The notes under the pieces were generated by a model. The model was not told the DNA's origin. It ran no database searches and was given only the letters and a program-made list of their open reading frames with translations. From an uncultured Faecalibacterium sp. (lineage in GTDB: Bacteria; Bacillota; Clostridia; Oscillospirales; Ruminococcaceae), in contig CAKSZM010000009.1 in assembly GCA_934525735.1 (NCBI GenBank), positions 1-41,465 of the forward strand: DNA of 41,465 nucleotides. Reading direction: 5' to 3'. The position numbers and the translations under genes are program-made. Shown here one piece after another: positions 35,541 through 41,465 of this stretch (its first letter is position 1; each line of letters opens with the position of its first letter).

Positions 35541-35740
35541 GGTCTGAGTGATCTGGGCGGTAGGCTCGCCCTCTCCGTCTCGTCACTTCGCTCCTCGCCA
35601 CCTCTCCCAAAGGGAGAGGCAAGAAGCCTTCCGGCCACGTCCTTGGCTCCCCCCCTTTGGGGAGCTGGCGCAATAGCGCCTGAGAGGGCGAGGCCGTTAT
35701 AGGCAAAGATGGAAGGAGTTCCGCCCAAATCATCCAGACC
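35541..35740. repeat. REP-pair (REPIN/MITE-like) palindromic element
   Basis: A 200-bp element between lysA and the CapD-type gene. Outer ends 35541-35560 and 35721-35740 are inverted repeats (17 of 20). Inside are two inverted modules. The right module has hairpin 46-52/59-65 (offset 35600), then GGCGC/GCGCC, then GAGAGGGCGAGG. The left module has hairpin 35601-35608/35612-35619 and ends GAGAGGGCGAGCC on the minus strand. Each module is a hairpin followed by the tail GAGAGGGCGAG. No coding capacity or transposase is seen. The same module occurs at 40993-41030. Confidence 0.75.
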
Positions 35741-35750
35741 TCAGCCAGCC

Positions 35751-37649
35751 TTACAGCTTCAGATTCTCGCGGGTGGGGGTGAAGGTGGGAATCATCTTTG
35801 CCAGCTGCTGCACCACACCTTCGTCATTGTGGGCGGCGGCGGCTTCCAGCGCCTGCAGCTGCTCGTAGAACTCGGCCAGGTCGATGGTGCGGGGGCTTGC
35901 CACAAAGATCTTGTTGTGGCCGGTGCGGCGCATCTTGTCCTGTTCCTCGTCCATCATCAGCTCTTCGTAGAGCTTTTCGCCGGGGCGCAGGCCCACGATC
36001 TTGATTTCCATGTTCACGCCCGGCTCGTAGCCGTAAAAGCGGATGAGCTGCTTGGCCAGATCCATGATCTTGACCGGCTCGCCCATATCCAGCACATAGA
36101 TGTTGCCGCTCTCGGCCTGCGCACCGGCCTGCAGCACCAACTGGGCGGCTTCCGGAATGGTCATGAAGTAGCGCTCGATGTTGGGGTCGGTCAAGGTGAC
36201 CGGGCCGCCCTTCTTGATCTGGGCTTCAAACAGCGGGATGACGCTGCCGTGGCTGCCCAGCACGTTGCCGAACCGCACCGCCACACACTTCATGTCGGTG
36301 TTGCCTGCAAAGGTCTGGATGAGCATCTCGCAGATGCGCTTGGTGCAGCCCATGACGCTGGTGGGGTTGACGGCCTTGTCGGTGGACAGCTGCACCAGCC
36401 GCTCCACACCGTGTTCGCTGGCGCTGACCAGCAGATTTTTGGTGCCGAGAACGTTATTCTTGACTGCCTCTGCCGGGCTGACCTCCATCAGCGGCACATG
36501 CTTGTGGGCCGCCGCGTGGAACACCACCGTGGGGTGGTAGGTCTCAAATACCTCGTCCAGACGCTTTTTATCGCGGATGGAGCCGATGAGCACCGTGACC
36601 GGGATGTCCCGGCCGTACTTCTGCTGCAGCTCCATGAGCAGCTCGTAGGCGCAGTTCTCGTAGATATCAAAGATCAGCAGCTTGCCGGGGTGGAAGCGCA
36701 TCACCTGACGGCACAGCTCGCTGCCGATGGAGCCGCCGCCACCCGTGACCAGCACTGTCTTGCCGGTGAGGTAGCCGGAGATCTTATCGGTGTCCAGCGT
36801 CACTTCGTCGCGGGAGAGGAAGTCCGCCGGGTTCAGCTCGCGGAAGGCGCCCTGCTGGGGTGCGCCGGTGCCCACCAGCTGCGGGTCGCTGAGCAGCTGC
36901 ACCGCGCAGTGGGTGCTGACGCACAGGTCGATGACGTGGCTCAGCTTGCTGCCCTTCAGGGTGGGGATAGCAACGATGATGCTGTGGATGCCGTAGCGCT
37001 TGCACAGCTCCGGGATCTCTTCCAGCGTGCCCTTGACCGGCACGCCGTGGATGGTCTGGTTTCGCTTGGCGGGGTCGTCATCCACTGCCACCACCGCGTG
37101 GCCGTATTCCTTGTTGGACTTGCACACGTTGATGGCCCACGCACCGGCTTCGCCCGCGCCCACGATCATCACCGGGCGGTTGGGATCCTTGCTGGCCGAG
37201 CCGCGCAGCTTTTCGCCCAGAGGATGGTTCAGGAACAGCCGCCACGCCAGACGGCTGCCGCCCACCAGCAAAAAGATGAGCACCGCCGCCATGCAGTTGG
37301 CCGAGTTGAACAGCACGCCGTGGATGAAGCAGCGGTTGACCACGTACACCACGCCCGTGGGCACCGCGATCATGCCGGCAAGGCGGATCAGATCCCGCTC
37401 GCCTGCATACTTCCACAGCACCGAGTACAGCCCGCCTGCCAGAAAGCAGACGATGTACACCGCCACGATCCACGGCAGGTTTGCATACAGGAGTGCCCGG
37501 TTATAGGGCCACCAGCTTGCTTCCACGGCGCCGTCGGCGCGCAGAAGCAGCGCAAAATAAAAGCTGAATGCAACGATGGCTGCATCCAGCAGCACAAGCA
37601 CCGCACGGCGCACCAGCACCTGCGGTGTATTTCTGATATTGTCTTTCAC
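35751..37649 (-). CDS. EpsC/CapD/WbpM-type membrane NDP-sugar dehydratase-epimerase
   Basis: A 632-residue protein with four N-terminal membrane spans (about 12-135), a first nucleotide-binding domain (MIVGAGEAGAW) and a catalytic extended SDR domain with VTGGGGSIGSE. STDKAVNPTSVMGCTKR is the active region, where S-M-K replaces the usual S-Y-K as in this family. Relatives make 4-keto-6-deoxy-N-acetylhexosamine precursors for capsule, exopolysaccharide or protein glycans. The start is GTG 37649, with AGAGGATC upstream. It is monocistronic, from the promoter at 37738-37766 with a two-hairpin leader, just after a flippase gene. Confidence 0.9.
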   Translation of the reverse strand: MKDNIRNTPQVLVRRAVLVLLDAAIVAFSFYFALLLRADGAVEASWWPYNRALLYANLPWIVAVYIVCFLAGGLYSVLWKYAGERDLIRLAGMIAVPTGVVYVVNRCFIHGVLFNSANCMAAVLIFLLVGGSRLAWRLFLNHPLGEKLRGSASKDPNRPVMIVGAGEAGAWAINVCKSNKEYGHAVVAVDDDPAKRNQTIHGVPVKGTLEEIPELCKRYGIHSIIVAIPTLKGSKLSHVIDLCVSTHCAVQLLSDPQLVGTGAPQQGAFRELNPADFLSRDEVTLDTDKISGYLTGKTVLVTGGGGSIGSELCRQVMRFHPGKLLIFDIYENCAYELLMELQQKYGRDIPVTVLIGSIRDKKRLDEVFETYHPTVVFHAAAHKHVPLMEVSPAEAVKNNVLGTKNLLVSASEHGVERLVQLSTDKAVNPTSVMGCTKRICEMLIQTFAGNTDMKCVAVRFGNVLGSHGSVIPLFEAQIKKGGPVTLTDPNIERYFMTIPEAAQLVLQAGAQAESGNIYVLDMGEPVKIMDLAKQLIRFYGYEPGVNMEIKIVGLRPGEKLYEELMMDEEQDKMRRTGHNKIFVASPRTIDLAEFYEQLQALEAAAAHNDEGVVQQLAKMIPTFTPTRENLKL

Positions 37650-37670
37650 AAACGATCCTCTTTTTTGTCT

Positions 37671-37725
37671 GGCGCGCAGGAAATGCTGCGCCGCTATTCT
37701 GCCGGGTGCAAAGCATCCCGGGCAG
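37671..37725 (-). promoter_or_regulatory. Two-hairpin 5' leader of the CapD-type gene
   Basis: After the promoter, the minus-strand RNA forms hairpin 37725-37699 (CTGCC-GGG paired with CCCGGCAG, one bulge) and a second hairpin around 37691-37674 (GCGCAG/CTGCGC). Neither has a T-tract. The same order, hairpin, AAT-GCGGCG, hairpin, ACAAAA-AGAGGA and GTG start, is found before 41439. Confidence 0.5.
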
Positions 37726-37737
37726 TCCTATCCATAT

Positions 37738-37766
37738 ATTATACTCAGAATGTTGTTCTGTGTCCA
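37738..37766 (-). promoter_or_regulatory. Promoter for the CapD-type gene
   Basis: TGGACA (37766-37761) and TATAAT (37743-37738) with a 17-base spacer CAGAACAACATTCTGAG. The spacer holds an inverted repeat CAGAA/TTCTG. It is nearly identical to the promoter at 41324-41352. Confidence 0.8.
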
Positions 37767-37785
37767 GAAAATCCCGGCATTCTTC

Positions 37786-39360
37786 TCATTTTCCCTGTTT
37801 TGCACTCCAGAACAGGTGCTTTTGCCGGATCTGCCCAAGCTCTTCGCCCAGCCCCAGCGGCCATGCAGCCAGCAGGAACACCCCTGCTGTACCTGTCCCG
37901 CCCGCCGCCAGTGCAGCCAGCTGCTGCGGCAGGTTTCCCGCCAGACCGGCGGTAAGCGCCCTGCGCAGCCCGGAGCCTGCCGCAGCGGAAAGCAGCGCCG
38001 CCAGTGCCGGAGCACCAAGCCAGCGCCGGAAGGCATGGGGCGTGCCGCTGGAAAGCAGAAGCCGCCCGGTGTTGGCCGCGCAGGTATACAGGCTCGAGCA
38101 CAGGATGACCGCAAGGAAGCCTTTCATCCCGAAGCGCGGCAGCAGCAACACCACCCCCGCAATGCGCAGGACCGAGTCCCACACGCTGTAACGGAACGCC
38201 GCCTTCTGCTCCCCTACCCCCTTCATGGCGCCGTCCACCATGCTTTCCAGATACATCAGCGGCATGGCGGGCGCAAGGGTCTCCAGATAAAATCCGGCGT
38301 CTGCGCTCTGGTACAGCAGCTGTGCTGCCGGGCGTCCCCACACCCGGAACAGCACCCCTGCCAGTGCGGAAAAATACCCGGTCAGCCGCAGCATCCGGTC
38401 CAGAAGAGTGTTCAGCCGTTCCGTCTGCCCGAGGATGTGTGCCTGGGTGATCTCTGGCATCAGCAGCACGGCAAGGCTGCCCAGCAGCCCGAACGGAAAG
38501 GTCAGCAGCGGCAGAGCCATACCCTTCAGCTCGCCGTACTGTTCCAGCGCGGCGCTGCGCCCGCCGGCACCTGCCAGATACACCGCAAGGCAGGCGGGCA
38601 CCAGCATGTTTTCCGCCGTGTGCAGAGCACTGGAAAGCACTCTGCCGCCCTCCACCGGCCACAAAATCTCCCACAGGCGGCGGGCCGGCTGCGCCGGGCG
38701 GGTCGCTTTTGTCCCGACAAAGCAGCGGGCGGACTCCCGCCGGCAGAACAGCATCATCATCACCGCTGAGACAGCCTCGCTGGCCGCAGTGGACGCCAGC
38801 ACCAGCATGCAGCGCAGCCCCACTGCCAGTCCTTCGGTTCGGGTGAGCGCCAGCGCCACCAGCCCGATGCGCACCGTCTGCTCGGCCAGCTGGCTGAACA
38901 CGTTGGGCGACACCCGCCTCCGGGCGATGAAAAAGCCGCGCAGCACTGCCGATACTGCCATCCATGGCATTCCCAGCGCCGACACCCGCAGCGCCCCGGC
39001 GGCGCGCACGTCCCCCAGCCACCAGCGGGCTGCAGGTGCGGCTGCAACCAGCTGCAGCATCATGGCGGCAAGCCCCAGAAGCAGCCCTGTCAGAAGCAGG
39101 CGGTGCAGCATCCCGCGGGCTTCGGCCCGACCGTCCGGTGCGCTGAGCTCCTCGGCCATGAGCCGGGTGGCTGCCACCGACACCCCCGCCGTGGCCAGCG
39201 TGACAAAAAGCGAGTACACCGCCAGAACCAGCTGGTACAGCCCCATGCCCTCGCCGCCCAGCTCATTGGCCAGCCAGACGCGCAGGCCAAGCCCTGCCAG
39301 CCGCAGCACCACATCCGACCCGGTAAGCAGCGCCGCGTTTTTCAGGTAGCTCTGCCGCAT
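37786..39360 (-). CDS. SpoVB/MurJ-type polysaccharide flippase (MATE/MOP superfamily)
   Basis: A 524-residue membrane protein with about 14 hydrophobic segments. The N terminus SYLKNAALLTGSDVVLRLAGL and the pattern GMGLYQLVLAVYSLFVTLATAGVSVAATR fit SpoVB-like lipid-linked oligosaccharide flippases. In spore formers SpoVB exports cortex precursors; here it may serve cell wall or surface polysaccharide. Start 39360 is fixed by AAAGGAGGTG. It is divergent from mrp and precedes the CapD-type gene, which has its own promoter right after this stop. Confidence 0.82.
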   Translation of the reverse strand: MRQSYLKNAALLTGSDVVLRLAGLGLRVWLANELGGEGMGLYQLVLAVYSLFVTLATAGVSVAATRLMAEELSAPDGRAEARGMLHRLLLTGLLLGLAAMMLQLVAAAPAARWWLGDVRAAGALRVSALGMPWMAVSAVLRGFFIARRRVSPNVFSQLAEQTVRIGLVALALTRTEGLAVGLRCMLVLASTAASEAVSAVMMMLFCRRESARCFVGTKATRPAQPARRLWEILWPVEGGRVLSSALHTAENMLVPACLAVYLAGAGGRSAALEQYGELKGMALPLLTFPFGLLGSLAVLLMPEITQAHILGQTERLNTLLDRMLRLTGYFSALAGVLFRVWGRPAAQLLYQSADAGFYLETLAPAMPLMYLESMVDGAMKGVGEQKAAFRYSVWDSVLRIAGVVLLLPRFGMKGFLAVILCSSLYTCAANTGRLLLSSGTPHAFRRWLGAPALAALLSAAAGSGLRRALTAGLAGNLPQQLAALAAGGTGTAGVFLLAAWPLGLGEELGQIRQKHLFWSAKQGK

Positions 39361-39440
39361 GGCGCACCTCCTTTTACTGTAAAAGGCTCCCGGTTCCCAC
39401 TCTATGCGGCCGCTCGCCAAAACATGAGCCGCCGGATGGG

Positions 39441-39469
39441 TTGTTTCCGCCGGATTTTTATGGTATAGT
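39441..39469 (+). promoter_or_regulatory. Promoter for mrp
   Basis: TTGTTT (39441-39446) and TATAGT (39464-39469, extended by TGG) with a 17-base spacer. The leader to the ATG is about 85 bases and contains an unused-looking AGGAGG at 39511-39516. Confidence 0.65.
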
Positions 39470-39559
39470 AAGCAATGGTCAAAGAGTTATTCTTGTCCGT
39501 ATTTTGAGCAAGGAGGAAGCACACGGCAACGGCTCTGCCCCGCCGTGCGCGTAAAAAGA

Positions 39560-40393
39560 ATGAGCGAAGAATGCACCCATGACTGCTCCAATTGCAGTGC
39601 AGCCTGTTCTTCCCGCGATGCCGCTCCGCAGCACGATGCCCCCAACCCACACAGCAGCGTCAAGAAGGTCATCGGCGTTGTGTCCGGCAAGGGCGGCGTC
39701 GGCAAGAGCATGACCAGCGCTCTGCTGGCCTGCGCCATGGCCCGCCGCGGCTACCACTGCGGCATCCTGGACGCCGACATCACCGGCCCGTCCATCCCGA
39801 AGCTGTTCGGCATCCATGGCCGTGCCATGGCCGACGAAAAGGGCTGCTGGCCCATCCAGAGCCGCATGGGCATCGATGTGATGAGCATCAACCTGCTGGT
39901 GGAAAACGAAGAGGATCCCGTTGTGTGGCGCGGCCCGGTCATCGCCGGAGCGGTCAAGCAGTTCTGGACCGATGTAGTCTGGAAGGACGTGGACTTCCTG
40001 TTCGTGGACATGCCTCCGGGAACCGGCGATGTGCCTCTGACCGTGTTCCAGAGCCTGCCGGTGGACGGCATCGTGGTGGTGGCAAGCCCGCAGGAGCTGG
40101 TGAGCATGATCGTGGCCAAGGCCGTGAACATGGCTGAGATGATGAAGGTTCCCATGCTGGGCATCGTGGAGAACATGAGCTACATCGTCTGCCCGGACTG
40201 CGGCAAGCACATCAATGTGTTCGGCAACAGCCATGTGGACGAGGTGGCCGCAAAGCACGGCCTGCCCGTGCTGGCCAAGTGCCCCATCGACCCGAAGCTG
40301 GCCGAGCTGTCGGATGCCGGCCTCATCGAGACCTACGGCGGGCAGTATCTGGAAGACGCTGCCGACGCCTGCGAAAAGCTGCTGAAGAAGTAA
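39560..40393 (+). CDS. mrp: Mrp/NBP35-type Fe-S carrier P-loop ATPase
   Basis: A 277-residue Mrp-family ATPase thought to bind and hand over Fe-S clusters. An N-terminal Cys cluster (ECTHDCSNCSAAC) resembles NBP35. The deviant Walker A is GKGGVGKS, followed by LDADITGPSIPKLFG and VDMPPGTGD. The bridging motif is CPDCGK (CxxC). ATG 39560 has only a weak AAAAAGA before it. GTG 39545 in frame is possible. A good AGGAGG lies 44 bases upstream of the ATG with no start codon at proper distance. A terminator follows. Confidence 0.92.
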   Translation: MSEECTHDCSNCSAACSSRDAAPQHDAPNPHSSVKKVIGVVSGKGGVGKSMTSALLACAMARRGYHCGILDADITGPSIPKLFGIHGRAMADEKGCWPIQSRMGIDVMSINLLVENEEDPVVWRGPVIAGAVKQFWTDVVWKDVDFLFVDMPPGTGDVPLTVFQSLPVDGIVVVASPQELVSMIVAKAVNMAEMMKVPMLGIVENMSYIVCPDCGKHINVFGNSHVDEVAAKHGLPVLAKCPIDPKLAELSDAGLIETYGGQYLEDAADACEKLLKK

Positions 40394-40412
40394 GATATCC
40401 TTCGATTTGTGA

Positions 40413-40450
40413 CCCCGGAAGATCTGCGGATCTTCCGGGGTTGCTTTTTC
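40413..40450 (+). terminator. Intrinsic terminator after mrp
   Basis: A perfect 12-bp stem CCCCGGAAGATC (40413-40424 with 40429-40440, loop TGCG) followed by TTGCTTTTT. Confidence 0.95.
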
Positions 40451-40550
40451 ACGGGGTGAACCCTTTTTGCACACACAGCCGATGGCTTTTCCTGCTTTTT
40501 ATGGGTAATATGGTACAATGGACTTAGAAGAAGATGCAGGAGGTGTGTTT

Positions 40551-40846
40551 ATGGGAACCCTTTCTTACCCGGAACTGGAAGCCATGATCCGGCTGCTGCT
40601 GAAAAAATACCACGCCGAATATGCACTGCTGTTCGGTTCCTATGCCCGCGGCGAGGCCACCCCAACTCCGACATCGACCTTGTGGTGGTGGGTGGCCCCG
40701 GCTTCCGTGCACGGGACATCTTTGCCTTGGGCGAAGAGCTGCGCCAGCTGACACAAAAGGACGCCGACGTCTTTGAGCTGAGGGAGCTGAACACCGGCAC
40801 CCCGTTTTACAACACCGTCATGCAGGAAGGGGTGCGCATCGCGTGA
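40551..40846 (+). pseudogene. Frameshifted MNT-type nucleotidyltransferase
   Basis: ATG 40551 has a perfect AGGAGG upstream. The reading begins as a minimal nucleotidyltransferase (LLFGSYARGEA, the GSxxxG motif). After the C-run at 40660-40663 the frame is lost. In the next frame the sequence continues as NSDIDLVVVGGPG (the DxD motif), then FALGEELRQLTQKDADVFEL, to TGA at 40844-40846. One missing C in the run explains it; restored, the protein would have about 98 residues. Relatives act as antitoxin partners of HEPN proteins, but no HEPN gene is seen. It may be a true mutation, phase variation or a sequencing error. A possible extended -10 (TGGTACAAT) lies at 40511-40519. Confidence 0.75.
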
Positions 40847-40909
40847 AAAAGTCGGAACGCCCTCCGCTTCGCTCTGGGCATCTTCAGCGGAAATATTATT
40901 TTAGATTTT

Positions 40910-40950
40910 GCAAATCCGGCAGGGCTGCGGCCCCGCCGGATTTGCTTTTT
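40910..40950 (+). terminator. Intrinsic terminator after the nucleotidyltransferase
   Basis: An 11-bp stem GCAAATCCGGC (40910-40920 with 40935-40945), extended by an inner GC-rich part, followed by TTTTT. Confidence 0.9.
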
Positions 40951-40984
40951 CACGGGTGGGGCGTTACGGGAAGTTGCTTCTCGC

Positions 40985-41236
40985 CGGAACCCGCTCCCCT
41001 GCGGGGAGCTGTCGCGCAGCGACTGAGGGGCCTTTCAAATCGGCGGAAGCCGAAAATACGGTGAAAAGATCTTCACGCCGAACGGCGTGAATCTTCAGTA
41101 TTTTCGGTTGGAGCCTACCCCTTTGGGGTCTGAAAGGGGCGAGCAGCCCCTTTCTCGTTGCGGGGAGAGGGGTGTCCAGAGGGAGAGAGGGGGGAGTCGA
41201 AACACCCCTCTCACCCTCTGGCCCAGCGGAGCGACC
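40985..41236. repeat. Composite REP-like hairpin repeat region
   Basis: The 592-base stretch 40847-41438 has no convincing gene. It holds a REP module (hairpin 40993-40999/41003-41009, then GTCGC/GCGAC at 41011-41023, then TGAGGGG) like the one at 35646-35690. Next come a long imperfect hairpin 41050-41107 (CCGAAAATAC/GTATTTTCGG ends), ACCCC/GGGGT at 41117-41129, a 9-bp hairpin 41132-41140/41146-41154 and an 11-bp inverted repeat 41165-41175/41202-41212. Open frames here are short and compositionally odd. Confidence 0.7.
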
Positions 41237-41323
41237 CCGGCGGCGATGCAGCTTGCAAAAGGCATCAGACCTGCCCTACGCGGCCACCCTCTGCGTGGGA
41301 AGCAGCATCAAACCACAAATTTC

Positions 41324-41352
41324 TGGACAGAGCACCGCATTCTGTGTATAAT
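41324..41352 (+). promoter_or_regulatory. Promoter for the right-edge gene
   Basis: TGGACA (41324-41329) and TATAAT (41347-41352) with a 17-base spacer. The sequence around it nearly repeats the promoter at 37738-37766. Two leader hairpins follow (41364-41369/41380-41385 and 41398-41403/41407-41412). Confidence 0.8.
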
Positions 41353-41438
41353 ATATAGGATAAGGCCGCCGGGACTGCCGCGGCCTGTAAAATGGCGGCG
41401 GGCACTGCCCGCTCCCCGGAACAAAAGAGGAACCTTTC

Positions 41439-41465
41439 GTGAACGAGAAACCCAAAGAGACCAGA
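41439..41465 (+). CDS. Start of a gene cut by the right edge
   Basis: GTG at 41439 with AAGAGG eight bases upstream opens a frame reading MNEKPKETR up to the window end. Nine residues do not identify it. Because its promoter and leader closely match those of the CapD-type gene at 35751-37649, a surface-polysaccharide or other coregulated gene is possible, but this is inference. Confidence 0.55.

Noticed and set aside
39361-39440. Minus-strand promoter for the SpoVB-type gene
   Set aside because: A TTGACC near 39480 has no acceptable -10 at 16-18 bases, so I could not place the promoter with confidence.
40985-41236. CRISPR array
   Set aside because: The repeats are palindromic, of different sequence and unevenly spaced, and no cas genes are present.
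41158-41358. Short open frames within the right-hand repeat block
   Set aside because: They lie across hairpin repeats, have no ribosome binding sites and resemble no protein family.

Overview
The window looks like chromosome from a GC-rich (about 60 % by eye) Gram-positive of the Clostridia, most likely Faecalibacterium or a close Oscillospirales relative. This is inferred from gene order, protein style and GC-rich REP-like hairpin repeats, not from a marker gene. Evidence includes the Firmicutes order sepF-ylmH-divIVA-ileS-lspA-rluD, the clostridial order miaB-ylbF-mutS-mutL-miaA, AGGAGG-type ribosome binding sites and TTGACA/TATAAT-type promoters. There is no rRNA, tRNA, CRISPR array, prophage or transposase. 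Most genes lie on the minus strand, so the text below follows transcription from right to left for those.

Left part (1-9000). A promoter and a two-hairpin leader point off the left edge. Next come a radical SAM/B12-type protein with its TIGR03936-type partner, an M23-M50 peptidase pair resembling SpoIVFA/SpoIVFB, polyphosphate kinase with a long low-complexity tail, a small ComEA-like protein, a degenerate HAD protein, RluD and LspA.

Middle part (9000-24900). IleS, DivIVA, YlmH and SepF form the division-linked cluster behind a consensus promoter at 14077-14105. Upstream of it, miaB-ylbF-mutS-mutL-miaA-hlyD-like forms a tRNA modification, RNA turnover and mismatch repair operon behind the promoter at 23167-23195. 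Next are a PerR/Fur-type regulator and RarA.

DNA repair hub (23223-31927). rarA-perR-like and nth are divergent, and a 25-bp Fur/PerR-type palindrome sits between their promoters. nth is followed by a GlsB/YeaQ-like membrane protein. uvrB-uvrA and a RadC-type JAB protein follow. Together with mutS-mutL, about 20 kb is largely genome maintenance.

Right part (31960-41465). An RluA-type synthase is coupled to a chloramphenicol-acetyltransferase-like protein. Then come a small membrane protein, LysA, an EpsC/CapD-type sugar-nucleotide dehydratase, a SpoVB-type flippase, an Mrp/NBP35 ATPase and a frameshifted nucleotidyltransferase. The last 600 bp hold hairpin-rich repeats and the start of one more gene.

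Most of the window is conserved housekeeping DNA. The points most worth following are: (1) a near-duplicate promoter plus two-hairpin leader in front of both the CapD-type gene and the gene cut by the right edge; (2) the Fur/PerR-type operator between rarA-perR-like and nth; (3) the REP-like inverted pair in front of lysA; (4) the catalytically intact M23-M50 pair; (5) the single-base frameshift in the nucleotidyltransferase.
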